Source of the DNA: Antitrichia curtipendula
Lineage: Eukaryota > Streptophyta > Bryopsida > Hypnales > Leucodontaceae
Assembly (NCBI GenBank): GCA_951230915.1
Contig: OX579636.1
Coordinates: 29,943,567-30,007,566 of the forward strand
Length of the DNA stretch: 64,000 bases
Direction of reading: 5' to 3'
Below the pieces are notes generated by a model that was not told the origin of the DNA, did no database searches, and was given only the letters and a program-made list of their open reading frames with translations. Shown piece by piece: positions 1 through 11,611 of the stretch. Position 1 is the first letter of the stretch. Each line of letters begins with the position of its first letter. The position numbers and the translations under genes are program-made.

Positions 1-3000
1 ATCTTCGTCTGCATTCCATTCCGGCACTTTGTCTGCTGGAGAAGAGACCCCTGGCATGGGCAAGTTCTCTGGGCAATCAATAAAAATGACGTCGACCCTT
101 GGCTTAGCGTTTGACACCCCTGCGAACTTGCGAGCTTTTCCAACTGACATAGACTGCAAACATGTCATGCATTAAAATTGAGAGAATGAATACAAACAAT
201 GATAATATCACTCCAAAAAAATAGATCATTTATTACTATGAAGACAAAGATGGTCACCTTTTTCAAAAAGACAAGGACGTCTTTGTACGAAGTTGGCTTC
301 CTCTCTTCCATGACAACCACAAGGTCTTTGTCACAACACGGAAACCTAATTTTCGTATAGATAGAGTAGAATAGATGGAATAGATAGAGATTTTTTTATT
401 TTTTTCGATTAAGAAATGATAGTTGTCTTCCCGAAGAGCTTACGTTTGAACTAAGCCTTCATCCGGAAACGAGTTTCCTTTCCGGACAAGTTAGGGTTTC
501 CGGATATGACCCGGAACGCCGCCAGCTACGGAATAGGGATCCGGCCTACGAGGCTAGGGGACGCGCCTCGGGAACGGAACCCTAATCCTGTTCCAATCCG
601 GGAACTGGCGGTACTGTTTTGGCTATTTAAAGGCCACCACCGCCCCGTCTCTCTTCACTTTTTGAGTTTCCAAACTCCTCCACGCGTAGCTAGTTGAGAG
701 AAAGTCTGGTGAGAGTGCGTTTACGGATAGAGAGAGGTGAGGCCGGATTAGGGTTACTTGGTTGGTGCACCCATGGCGGAAAGTAGTGCGGCGAGATCCG
801 CGAGAGCGTCGGTGGTTGCCCGGATGGTCAGTCCGTCCATACCAACTGACCCCACCGCTCGACAGGAGTTAGAGCAAGATCTGAAACGGTTAGGGTGTGC
901 CGGACTAATCGAGAGGCCTTGGAATCTGAGAGGGGAGGAGTTGATTCAGGAGCTGATCAACGGGACATCCAACCAGTACGAGCTGACGGTGCGTGGACAG
1001 CCCAAGGGATGGATGGAGGACGTGTGGGCAGAAGTCTACTCGTTTCGGAAGTTCGGAGACGGGTTCGCATCTCGGGCGGATAAGTACGCCACCGGGAAGT
1101 TCCGGAACCCTCCTCACGCGAAGGAAGGGTACGCGATCAGTGACTGCGTGGATGAGCGCCATCGGCGGGTGCTCAACTTCCTGATCCCGATACTGTATCC
1201 GGAAAAGCCTACCCGGGTCACAGTGACGATGGCGAACACAATCTTCGGAGCTTTGGAAGAACGGGTGGTGCATTGGGGACGCATCATAGCCCAGGTGGTA
1301 GCAAAGCTCGCAGATCACGTATCCAAGAGCCGGTACAGCCCGATCAGCCCCTACCTTTTCCACATCTACCATTACGGAGATGTGTTGACACAGGACGAGC
1401 TGTTGGTGTACAACACCGGATTGGAGCTGGTCAAGTATGACTTGACGGATGAGCTGGAGAAGGATGAGCCCCTACCAGAAGAGGAGAATGATCCGGAAGA
1501 GGAAGTCTTGGAGCGGAAGAAGTCAAGGCGGAAGTCGACGGATCCGAGTTCGCGAGGAAAGCAACTCGAGACGGAACATGAGGAACCCATCTAGGTTCCG
1601 GAAGAAGGGAAACCGCCCCTCCGTGAGTTCTTCGACATCGGCTTTGACTGGATGCACCAGGCCCGGAACCTCCATCACAAGGCCATCCAGTTCATGGAGG
1701 AGGTGGCGACGGAGCTCAACGTGCCACCCGCGGAAATTATTGAGGAGATTAGACGGAGACCGAATCCGGAAGTCATCCGTCAGAAGGACGAGCAAATCCG
1801 GATTCTGGAGAGAAGCCGGGAGGAGGCAGAAAGCCGGAGGAACTGGGCACAAGGAGAGTGCGAGGTGGCACAGAAGAACAAAAAGGACGCCATGCAGATG
1901 GTCCGGAATCTCCAGACCCAAATCGGACAACCGGCGGACGTCATCAACAAAGCTAGACTTTACGACGCCCACTTGGTGACGGGAGGACACATCACCGGAT
2001 CCAAGGTGGTGATGATCCTCATGGATTTCGAGGCCCGGATGCAGAAGGTACTCCAGGAGATGCAGACCCTGGTGGCACGCGTCGATCCGGACAGAACGAT
2101 GGACTTCTCCACCTTTCCGGAAGCGGACCTCACCACCAACCCGTATCTCCAAACTCCGACAAAACCGGTCGTGGGGATTCCGGTTTTGTCGCAACCAGGA
2201 GGGTTGCATTCGCTCCTGAAACTAGTTGTGCAGCGGGAGTGGCTAACTCAAAGGACGGATTCTCCAGCCAAGAATCCGGAAGAGAGTCAGAGTGTTCCAG
2301 AGCAGGGCGGAACCTCTACGCCTGTGCAGAATCAGACACCGGAAGGGACGCAGATCAAGGAGAATTTGCTCCACCGGATCGGGGCGATGGAGAATCCGGC
2401 GAAATCTTTCCCGGATGACTTCATCCACATGCAAGAGGAAACTCCAGCGAGGCCATCTCCGCCAAAGACTGCCGACGAGCTAATCAACTTGGACTCGCCC
2501 ATCCGGGAGATGGAGATTCTCGAATCCGAGAAGGAGGATTTCGAGACAGAATCCGCGACGGAGACGGATGAGGAGGAAGACTCTCCACCGAAGAAGCGGA
2601 AGATCCAAACCCGAGCGGCCGGAAAGATCACACCAGTGCCAAATACCAGGGCGAGGACCTCTCTTGCGCAATCGGGGAGCAGTTTGAAGAAAGCGAATAA
2701 AGTAGGATTCAGAGGTTAGATTTAGACTTTAGTTTTTTTTTTGTTTTTTTGTTTTTTTCCAGAACGGGTTTTCCGCATGTGGGCCCGATTCCGGAAATTT
2801 TGGGATAACTTTCATTAGCATTCCGGAGATCTCGGATGCTTCTGTGGTTGGTTAGCTTGATTTTCGGTTGTCTCTTTTCCCTTCGTGTTTTGGTTTTTAA
2901 ATGATGAGCAGGCTTGTTGCTCATTCATTCCATCCTTATGCAATTTGAAGTTTTATTTCATTTCTTTTATGCTGATCTATGCCACTAAGTGTACATCCCA

Positions 3001-6000
3001 TGTTCTAAGTGTTTGTGTGAGGACTTGGGCGGTGTGTTTGTGCGTTTTGAGAGTTGAGAGGAACCGAGAAGGAGGAATCCGGATTTCATGAGTGTTTGGA
3101 GTAAGACATTGGGGGAGGATTTGTGAAAGAGCTGGGTCGGATCTGTAGGACTTGTGCACTTAGTATCTTTAAACTACTGGAACGGTAATCCGATTGGAGT
3201 AATGAGGGTGAGGTTCCGGAACTAGGAAGTAGTTCCGTGCGGGGTTAAGCAACCGCCAAGAGGAATATCCCCCTGCTTACCGGAAGATCTGCCAACTGCA
3301 GCATCACTTATTTTCCTATAGACCTTCTCTTGTGTTGAATCCGGATAGCTGTGATTTTGTCGTTGTAGTAAAGGAGAGAGACTGGCTTCTGCGTGACCTC
3401 TTTCCCGGATAAGCCATCCGGAAAGTTGTGAGGAGACAGAAACTTACTTCGCCGCAACATATAGATCTGTTGAGTGTCTTGGGTTGTTTTTTTTGTTTTT
3501 TTTGTTTTATAAGTTGGAACGTGTAGTCAATGAGTGGTGGAGTCCCTGCCCCTCTAAAGAGTAAAAGCGGGCCCCCTGAAGGTAAAACAGGGGCATAACA
3601 AACCGAATAGTGACCGTAACTGGATTCCGGAAGGAGACGGATCCGTATTAAATTCCGGAAAGGAGGAAGTCCGGAAGAGGAGAAAGAGGTTTTAGATACC
3701 TTTGGAATGATTTAGCAATAATCCGAATAAAACCAAATTCATAGCAACATAGTAGAGTCCCTGGGACGATATTCCGTGTCATCTAACCACAATTGTGTGT
3801 TAAAGGTGCTTACCTCTAGATTACGTGTACGACAGTCTTCAATCGAGATGTTGAGGATTAAATCCTCGGTCTTCACCACATCATCCTCTATGAAGACCAT
3901 CGCTTGGATCACGTGAGTAATGACATCTTCCGTGAGCTGCGATAGAGTGGCCTTCCGCTTCCCTCTGCTGACAATTTCCAAATCATGATCCACTATGAGA
4001 GATGGTGCTTCGTCCTTCTTCTTACCCTTGCCCTTGGCTTTATCATCCTTATCTTTTTCCGCCTTCTTTGCTGCTCGCTCAGCCTCCCTCTTTTCCGAGG
4101 TTTCTAGTTTCACTTGCGCTCGTGCTTCTTTCTTTTTGTCATGAGCATCTCTCTTCCTAATGGCCTTTGTTCTTGCTTTATCATCCAGGCCGGCAAACTC
4201 GTCAATGTCCAAATCGACAGCACCTTTGCCATCCAAAGATCTCCTCAATTCTACTTCTGAAGGAGGAGTGAAGGCCATTGTACAGTCCAAATACCATCCT
4301 CCACTGCTGAGATGAGCTGTGGTGTAGGTGCGTAGCTGATGCAGACTGAACATACAAGCCGTTGAGGTGCGGTCAAGAAATGACGATATGAATGGAAGAA
4401 GGTCCAAGCGAGAAATGGCCCCTTTGGCTTCAAGCTCTAATTTGAAATAACTGCAACACAATTACAGTTCTCCATAAGAAAAATATTACGAGGACAATAA
4501 AAGACTAACTAAAATATAAGAAGGACAATCCAAGTAAGGTTGAACAAGGTTTATACCCTCACTTTGTCTCTCACAAATTATTTCACAAACACAAGTGTGT
4601 AAAACCATAGCAACAATTTTAAGTTCTTATTCGAAGTGATGAAAGACAAATTACATTAGTACTTGATAGCGAACTACATTTTTATAGAAATAAGTTCAAT
4701 GTACTTACCGGAAGAGAACTCTACGAACTGCGGAGCCTGAACCTTCGTGAGCCACAAAAGACTCTCCCTTCTTGAAATAGTTTTGTCCCTTGAAGTACGT
4801 CATGAAGCCATGATCCCATATTTTCTGCCTCCGTCCTTCAATGTACTCTGGCAAATACTGTGGCTGCTGCGGTACATTGTAATTGATGTTGATGTTGTCT
4901 TGCCTCACCATTGAATCGAAGTACTCCACAACTGCATCTTCGATCTAAAAAAATGCCAGACTATGAAATTCCATAATTTTGGATATGACAAAGTTTTTTC
5001 CAAAGTCATGAATCAAATATTCAATACGAACCATCAACAAATTCAATTACATGAACATAAGTAATATTGCTCACTTACGCCTGCATACCAAACGCATTTG
5101 GCAAGAAAAGGAGAAAGGTAGTTTTCGGAAACAGACTTCTGTGGGAACTTCCTCGCTTCACGAGATGGAGCAGAGGAGTTCCACCACTTCAGAATCTTGA
5201 TCTTGTGTGCGACTGTCATGTTGCATGTGGCTACCATCTGCAACTTCTCCAAGGTCATTTCGGGAACCTTGTTCGTGCTCCAATGCCTCTCCACCTACAC
5301 CAATAGAAGATCAATTTCCAACTAAACATAACATGTGAAAAATGTAAATCACTCAATTTTGAGAAACTTTACTCACTTGTTCTAGAAATCCAGGCCCATT
5401 TGCAGGATTCGCCACCGCCAATAGTTTGCCCATCTTCACACTCAAATGTTTAGTTCTCTCTTTTGCTCCAGCCTTCATGGCAAGTGCCAAATCTTCTGCC
5501 TTCCTCTCACTTTCAGGCGTGACCTTGGTATACTTCCGCACAGCAACATCTGCGGCTTGAGAAATGTCTTGCTATACAAGCACCCCAATTTTAGGTAATC
5601 ACCTCATAAGATTCAAAAGCATGAGAAGACAAGGAATGTGAACTCTCATGTGAAACAAAATATCTTACCCGAAAAAGAAATGATGTGAAGACCTGCACTG
5701 GTATAGAGTACCATTTCTTGGAAACAGTGTTTTCAAGACATCTCTTCCTCTCTGACAGCCTAAGCAGATCAGCAAATTGCTGAATTGGCAGAAGTCCATA
5801 CTTCTGAACTTGATACAGAGTGTGTACCAAGTTAGTCTTCACACGGGAGTCTTCAACCAATCTGAAATGAAACCAGTATTCAAATAAATATTTTTTGCCT
5901 AAATCTTCTAAAGATATATAATAAATCAAAATTAAAAATAAAACAAAAAATACAAAGATAACTCACTTGTTGATGTCATGCATCACTTGCATGACAACTT

Positions 6001-7337
6001 CAATCCGACCTTTGGTGTCCAACACTATACAATTGACGGCACAATGCCATGTTGGATCCAATGCGTAGCACCTGTCAATCAAGTTCATCCAAGCAATCCG
6101 ATGGTGGTTTCCATCGCATATGGAGAACTTCAAGTTCTTCATGAACTTAAGCTCGTGTCTGGACTCCACAAACTTAGTGAAGACTTCATTTTTTTCTTTC
6201 CAGAATGCATCCCACTTGCTCATCTCAGCCTCCGTAAATTTTGAGCTTTCTCCTTGCTCATTTGACGTTGAAACGTAGAACACCGCTGCTCCATCACGAT
6301 ATCCTCCAGCAAATTCTTGTTCTAACTTTTTGATGTCGCAAGAGAGTGTAGGCCGGACCATGGGCATGGCTACAAGCCTACACAATGGAATGTGTAGGCG
6401 AAAGAGTTCTTCAGGCTTCATCCGCAAGCCACGGAGCGTTTCCACCGAATCTCCTTTGTGAATATGCCGCAGTTTGTCTTCTAGCAAGCCCTTTTCTTCC
6501 TCGTCTTCAACACTATCCTCCTGCATGAACTCGCCTTCTTCTCCTTCGTCCCCCTCTTCAATCTCCGGCTGCATAGTATCATCCGTTCCAGGAGTCTTTC
6601 GAAGAGTTTCTTCTTGTGTTTCTTTGACCGGCGATATGTCCATCTGCATATACAAATTCATGTATAATAAATTTAGAACTCATGATCATAAACATGTGAG
6701 ACAAATGATGTAAAGCATTCACTTGAGTCGAAATTCACAATGCTTTCCTTATGCCAAAAAAACACGAATCTTTAATGATAGATAGGTAGATAACTGCATA
6801 CATGATTGAAAAAATGATTGCCTTCATGGAACATTCTAATAATATGCTGCTCAAGAAGATCACTACCAAGACATATCCTATCCTACCACGTCCACTTCAT
6901 TGTCCTCATCTGAATCTGAGCTAAGGATGATGACCTCGTCAGAATAAACCCTACCATTAAGTGGGCACTCACACATAAACTCACATCCACCCTCAAACTG
7001 AGGACTACACAGAGAGTTAGAGAGCTCAATAGCAGAGGAAAATTCTGTATTAGAGCTCTCTAGTGACAACCACCAAGGGATAGGCTCACGTGTCTGACTA
7101 ACACGGTTGCCCTCAAAAGCATCTGCCGCTCGCTCAGCGGCATCCATGATGTCTGCAAAACTCACCAATGTGTCCTCCTCATCACTTGAGTCGCTTGAGA
7201 GGTCCACGCTTGGTTGAGGCCACTTCTTGGTATTTGAAGGCGCACCTATCTGAAGGGTTGGGAAACCCTTTATCTCAGGTGATTTTGGGATCCCCAAAGT
7301 AGCTTTTGCACGCTTGCCTTTGCGTCCATCCACCTAC
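1..7337 (-). CDS. ParB-like/DNA methyltransferase-like fusion protein, copy 1 (partial, spliced)
   Basis: The gene runs right to left and continues past the left edge. GT-AG exons I can place: 6643-5967, 5861-5669, 5571-5377, 5294-5079, 4944-4709, 4450-3814, 345-258 and 153-1. An upstream exon at about 7333-6878 may belong to it. Exon 6643-5967 begins with ATG at the acceptor, is acidic at first, then carries PLCRLVAMPMVRPTLSCD and CDGNHHRIAWMN, which resemble the ParB/sulfiredoxin fold with its DGNHR-type motif. Middle exons are mostly helical; 4450-3814 holds a Lys/Glu/Ala-rich charged stretch. The last exons give VDVIFIDCPEN, which aligns with VDFMFVDVPEG in copy 2, in the place of methyltransferase motif IV. 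Motif I would lie off the edge. The intron 3813-346 holds a large insertion. No frameshift or stop was seen in the placed exons. A nuclear DNA-binding/modifying role is inferred. Confidence 0.65.
624..633 (+). promoter_or_regulatory. TATA-like box of the inserted element
   Basis: The sequence tatttaaagg lies about 140 bases before the ATG at 773 and is followed about 30 bases on by a pyrimidine-rich stretch (gtctctcttcac) suited to a start site. It is the only good TATA candidate upstream of this gene. Confidence 0.4.
773..2719 (+). pseudogene. Element-borne protein gene (gag-like or unknown) with one in-frame TAG
   Basis: One frame runs from the ATG at 773 (context acccATGGcg) to the stop at 2717-2719, interrupted only by TAG at 1592-1594. 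The sequence after the stop stays in frame and reads as ordinary protein (VPEEGKPPLREFFDIGFDWM), so this is one gene of about 648 codons broken by a nonsense change, or a read-through gene. The N-terminal half is a folded-looking region ending in an acidic/basic linker (EEENDPEEEVLERKKSRRKS). The middle is coiled-coil-like (about 1770-1900, rich in E, R, K and Q). The C-terminus is acidic and then carries a classical nuclear-localisation-like motif PPKKRKIQ near 2590. No zinc knuckle, protease or polymerase motif is seen. Family not recognised; the short repeats of PE codons reflect the CCGGAA bias of the block. Confidence 0.5.
2720..3720 (+). other. 3' noncoding part of the inserted element
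   Basis: Begins with T-rich runs (2728-2758), keeps the CCGGA bias of the coding part and has a second T-rich run near 3488-3510. No reading frame in it looks real. It may be a long 3' untranslated region or a terminal repeat whose partner is missing. Confidence 0.35.
5967..6643 (-). other. ParB-like domain exon of copy 1
   Basis: This exon carries the most recognisable part of the copy 1 protein. The order is an acidic leader, the conserved PLCRLV.MPMVRPT.SCD segment, and the DGNHHRIAWMN motif near 6100-6125, followed by a stretch ending MHDIN at the donor. ParB-family proteins bind or cleave DNA, and many bind CTP through a nearby motif. Whether this one does either cannot be read from the sequence. 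Copy 2 has DGNHRRIAWMN in the same place; copy 1 reads DGNHHRIAWMN, so the second Arg is His here. Confidence 0.6.
6878..7337 (-). CDS. Acidic, Ser-rich exon or small gene upstream of the ParB-like exon (copy 1)
   Basis: The reading frame starts after a good acceptor (cttgtgtag) at about 7338 and ends with a stop at 6878. It begins with a basic patch (GRKGKRAKA), then is Ser/Asp/Glu-rich (SSDSSDEED, LSSDSDEDNEVD). Either it is the 5' part of the ParB/methyltransferase gene with a donor I did not settle, or a separate small acidic protein. A region in the same place upstream of copy 2 (51807-51310) also ends in a Cys-rich then acidic stretch, but the resemblance is weak. No function is recognised. 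Confidence 0.35.
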
Positions 7338-7439
7338 ACAAGAACACAGTAAGAATTAAATTAATTGATCATCTGGGTCTAGGCATCATATGTCTCAATG
7401 TGAACGCCTATGACATTGCAAAATCGAATTCAAAATTTC

Positions 7440-7580
7440 AATAGGGCTATGGTAAAGAATCTAGTTTGTGGGGTAGCTCAAGAAGTGCCAAGAAGGACCA
7501 TCGGATCCGACGGACCCATTGAAAGTATAGTTAGGTACCCCTCAAATAATATTTTTGGATTGTCGCCCATCCATTGACAA
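7440..7580. repeat. Hairpin element, TCGGATCCGA core (unit 1)
   Basis: The palindrome tcggatccga at 7501-7510 is flanked by arms reading ggggtagctc on the left and ggtacccct on the right. Other members of the set are centred at 7730, 8257, 8716 and 13994. It is the least regular of the five. Confidence 0.45.
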
Positions 7581-7659
7581 AAATAACAGGAATTGAAGGA
7601 ACATCAATTAGGGTATCGGATATCAGGTGTTCCCCCTGGAAACTCTTCTTTAGGGGTAC

Positions 7660-7785
7660 CTCGAGGATTCTTTCTTACAGGGTATCAATTTACGGGGTAC
7701 TTCAAGGTACCCAGGAAATACCCGTCGGATCCGAAGGACCTTTCCTGGGTATCTGGAGCTACCCCAGAAACGGGTTCTTGTGAGT
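7660..7785. repeat. Hairpin element, TCGGATCCGA core (unit 2)
   Basis: The core is at 7725-7734. The left arm (ggggtacttc...acccaggaaat) is complementary in part to the right arm (ctttcctgggta...gctacccca), giving a foldback of roughly 90 bases. Confidence 0.5.
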
Positions 7786-8204
7786 GACCAATTTTGAATT
7801 ATCTAGAACGTGAATGAAGAATACGAAACAATCTGCTTATGGAAAAAGTGAGTAATCCCACCGTTAAATTATGTAACAATATTTTATCTAAATTTGATAA
7901 TATCACAACATATCATCGCCTAAGACTTTGTTGATTTTGTGAGTTACATGTTCACCTTCTCTCTGAGCTTGTATGGCAGTTCCCAGAGATGCATCATTTG
8001 CCTGCATTGTATAGGAGTTGGAATCAAATATGTAAACAAAAAATCCAGAAACTTTGCAAATACAACGAGGGAAAATCCGATTGATATTGAGGAAAAATCC
8101 GAAAATCATGGCTTCACCGTGCCCTCGCGGAGCTCGACATGTAAATTCTTCCTCAGTCTGTCCTATAATCGATCTAGTGCTAAATTTTTGTTAACGAGAC
8201 CGCT

Positions 8205-8305
8205 GAAGTTGCCAGTTCCATGGGTACCTCATGCCACCAGCTAAGATTGTGTCGGATCCGACGCCCATTCGGTGGGTTCTTGCTGGTACCCCAGAAATCG
8301 AGATA
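8205..8305. repeat. Hairpin element, TCGGATCCGA core (unit 3)
   Basis: The core is at 8252-8261. The arms tgggtacctcatgccacc and ggtgggttcttgctggtacc pair imperfectly around it. The outer end 'tggtaccccagaaa' resembles that of units 2 and 4, which supports one family. Confidence 0.5.
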
Positions 8306-8674
8306 CACGATAACTGTTTCCAAGAATCCGACTGCAGGTACTAACCATTTGAGACTCCTTGATGCTCATCAAGTACTAGAGAAGTCAATAAAGCTACACC
8401 AGAATCTCGATCATCACCAAAAACTTTATTTCAATCTGTGAAATTAAATATGCTTGGGACTAGGATCGACAGGTTGCAGAAGCGAGCAGAACTAACTAGG
8501 GACATGATTTTGCTATTGAATGGAAGTCAGAGGCGGTTCAACTTATGAAGCAAATAAAACCTATACTCATTTGAGCTCGAACCTCAGCGGAATCTTCTTT
8601 GTCAAAGAAATATTGAGACGCTAGTTGCGGTCGGAAACGAAACAGATCGTCACCAAATTACGATGTAGTTCCAG

Positions 8675-8760
8675 TTGGTGGGGTAGTAGCAGCCACTTGA
8701 AATAGTAGCGTCGGATCCGACGCCCATCTCTTGGCTACCTGCTACTACCCCAGAAAAGGG
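8675..8760. repeat. Hairpin element, TCGGATCCGA core (unit 4)
   Basis: The core is at 8711-8720. Arms are ggggtagtagcagcca on the left and tggctacctgctactacccc on the right, an almost perfect stem. It ends in the same 'accccagaaa' as units 2 and 3. Confidence 0.6.
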
Positions 8761-10589
8761 GACCGTTGACATCCCAACTTCACATTTTAAATGAGGTTCG
8801 GTATGAATTTGAAGACAGTACACCCTGACAACGACAACAGCGTTGCAATCAAGTTCACATGCCATGCACAAACCCGAGACACGTCAACCCGAGCGTCGCA
8901 CCATTCGCGTGCCACGCAAGACCCAAGCTTCTCACCTGACGCGCGACACTCACCGGCCGGGAGCCTCGTTGCGGACGCGCTACGCGTGATGCGACCAAAA
9001 AGCCAGGGTCCTTGCAGCCCGAGGGACCCGACAAGCAACTACGTTCTCAAGTCAATCATCACGATATGTAAGTACATTTGAAGCATACGCATGTTGTGAG
9101 ACAAACTCACACGGCAAGTCCAAGTGCATGTGACAGAACCCTCGCGGTCATGCACGCGAAACGAGATCAAAATTAAGCACGTACCTTTGTTGAGTCAGCT
9201 GGCTCCGAGAGGCTCCCATCTTCGTTTCCAACATTGCCCTGCCTGGTTCAGCTCCGCATACTCCCCCTCATCGCTCCATGTTCCTGCGCAGTCCCTTAGT
9301 GATTCAGTCGATATGCAAGCACGGATGGATATGGGACTGATCAAGGAAAAAAATGTATCGGAGTTCAGTGCTTCCTCAACCACACGCAGTTCGAGTCACA
9401 GGCAGTGATCGATGGAGCTTTTTGCTCGGTTGTCAGTTCTCCATGACAGCGGAATCTGTGGGCGGCAAATTGAATGCAGGCCTGATTGCATGGATACTTT
9501 TCCCACGAATCCTCAATTCCTCATCCATGCAAATATTATCTAAGGAACCCAATCATGTTCAAAAGAGATTCTTCTTTCTATTCTTGAGTCGGAATTACCT
9601 TTTGTACTTAACACCACCTATGCTTAAGAGTTCAGTTGCGGTTTAGTGGCCTCAGTATCTTGCGTGATTTGTGGTTCATGAATGGTCGTTCCCGTACTGC
9701 CTAAATGTATCAACTTCAGCTGCTCGAATGTCTCGGTGAACTTGTCAGATGCGTGACGTGGCGCGCACGCACTCATAGCTTCTCAGCAACAAAGAAGTCG
9801 ACTTAAATCTAGGACTACTTATATGTTGTTCCTTGTGGATAGTGAGATGTATTCTGTTGTGGTCCAAGAATTTGGAATACTAATTTCCAAATTTGAAGCC
9901 ACCAAAGTGAAGGTACAATATGTATGAAGAGTAATATTGAAGCCTAGACTGATTGAATGCTAGTTTCGGAAAAAAAAAAAATAACAATGAAGTCAAAGAT
10001 ATCCATCTTTTCAAAAATCCTGCAAAGCAACTAATTTGTTTATCATTTTGCATCTACCAGAGACCATCCACTCATTATTTTATAGTGCTCAGTACGAAGT
10101 GTCAATCTATAAATCAATCTCTACCATTTCACCAAAAAGAAAGGATAATCATTAATTTATTCTAAATACGGTTCATTTTTTGATTTGGGGAGTCATGTTT
10201 AAAGCACAGCTTGTAATGTGATGCATGCACTTGTTCTCAAGCACAACAACGTTCACTGTAGAAACATTGAAAACATTATTGATCCCTTGTCATTAGACTC
10301 TACTCAGATCACAACATCAATACTTGAACATAGCTTCACTTTCTTCTTAGAATTTCATTTGAGTACTCACAACTACTGCAGTTCCAAGTTGGCAAACTAT
10401 AAAGGGCCCTATATATTTGTATCCTAAAACATATGCAATTTGGTGTCCTTTTTGTGCTTGTATATATATTAGCAATACATGATTAAACTAATGTCTGGCC
10501 TCAAGGAATATCGCATTCAAACATATGGCGCTTGCGTAATGAGCATTGGATAAAAACAACAAGCTCTTGAGAATAGAGAGAATAGATAT

Positions 10590-10863
10590 TATCGTACATT
10601 AGTGCTAACGTGATGAGCTGAAACTTCGTCATACGTAAAATTTTGCTGAGACTCTTCCCCTTCTCCGCCAACCTCCTCGCCTACAACACCCATTGCGTCC
10701 CCACTTTCTCCCACCTCGAAGTGAAGAGTCTTCCGAAGCTCGCCAGCTCCAGAATTTCTGGACTTTGACATAGCCCTCTTGGATCGATTCATTCTAGCTC
10801 TACTCAATGCTCTAGAAGAAGAAAAATAGAATGAAGATCGCCTCTTCCTCTTTCTACCCTGCA
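10590..10863 (-). CDS. Candidate exon encoding a basic-then-acidic protein
   Basis: An open stretch follows a plausible acceptor (ttgccattgcag) and begins with a strong basic cluster (GRKRKRRSS), then RSKRAMSKSR, and turns Gly/Glu-rich (GEEVGGEGEES) before a stop at about 10589. Such composition suits a nuclear protein. It lies on the minus strand between the ParB/methyltransferase gene and the transposase. I found no counterpart in copy 2, so it may be chance or a lineage-specific exon. Confidence 0.25.
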
Positions 10864-11611
10864 ATGGCAAGCTAAACAAATCTCCTTGGTCTTCTATGAG
10901 CATGTGCTAAGAGAAAGGATAATGAGAACAACTACCTCAGAGAGCAAGCACTAACACACCAAAAACATGATGTACAAATGAATCCCTCCTCCTCAAAAAG
11001 ACTATAAGTACTCTTTGAAAATGGACGTTGGCCTCCATAACTTCACACAAGTTGTGTTATAGCATAGGTCTGCCATTTATGCTTGTTATTGTTGCAAAAG
11101 CGTGCCGCGTCACGGCGCTTGATGGTGCTGTCAACATCTTTGATAGTTAAGAAGGGCAACATCAATTCTGATAGTACTTTTTTGGTAAATGTGAAATTCT
11201 GCACATGCCATGGTACAAGCGTGGATTGTGTGTCATATAATCAGAAGAGGATAAATATCTCAAAAAGAAATTTAGGACATATCTTAAATCAAATCTATCT
11301 GCAGTGATTCCTTCACTTCATACCTAAATGCACTACAATGATGATGAGACCGTATTGTAGCAGTTGTCCCTTTCCAAAATATTCAGTAAATGTTGGCGCT
11401 TATGAACTTGAAGAACATCAAAAGGATGGCATCTACCGTCATTAATGATGAAAGTAAAAATTATAATCAAATTTACCTTTGGCGCCTTTGTCCATAATGG
11501 GGAATGGCATGGATCACTATAAAACATGGAGACACCCAAGTAACCTGTGTATCCTTCATATACAGTGTGATTCTTTTGGATTTCAGTATCTACTTGTCTA
11601 TTGATAGAAAC

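Larger units (their letters stand above)
350..3720 (+). mobile_element. CCGGA-rich insertion with one protein gene, inside an intron of copy 1
   Basis: The block separates exon 4450-3814 from exon 345-258 of the methyltransferase gene, and the copy 2 gene has nothing like it. It is unusually rich in CCGGA/TCCGG words compared with the flanks, has its own TATA-like box, a single long protein gene on the plus strand, T-runs after the gene and about 1 kb of noncoding 3' sequence. I found no long terminal repeats, clear terminal inverted repeats or target-site duplication, so its class is open. A non-autonomous retroelement-like or plant 'putative transposon protein' element is possible. Both edges are approximate. 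Confidence 0.5.
7791..10588. other. Spacer between the two divergent copy 1 genes, no convincing gene
   Basis: Apart from the hairpin elements I see only short frames. A GC-richer patch at about 8860-9030 and a candidate exon at 8010-7913 (after cctatacaatgcag on the minus strand) are the only items of note. The promoters of both divergent genes should lie between here and 11.5 kb, but no clear TATA box could be assigned. Confidence 0.4.

Noticed and set aside
1449..2209. Overlapping frames on both strands within the inserted element
   Set aside because: They are shadows of the main frame 773-2719, favoured by the CCGGA word bias.
350..3720. LTR retrotransposon
   Set aside because: I found no matching direct repeats at the two edges and no protease, reverse transcriptase or integrase motif.
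8791..9081. Ser/Arg/His-rich small protein
   Set aside because: It lies in a GC-richer patch next to a hairpin element, with no splice or domain support.
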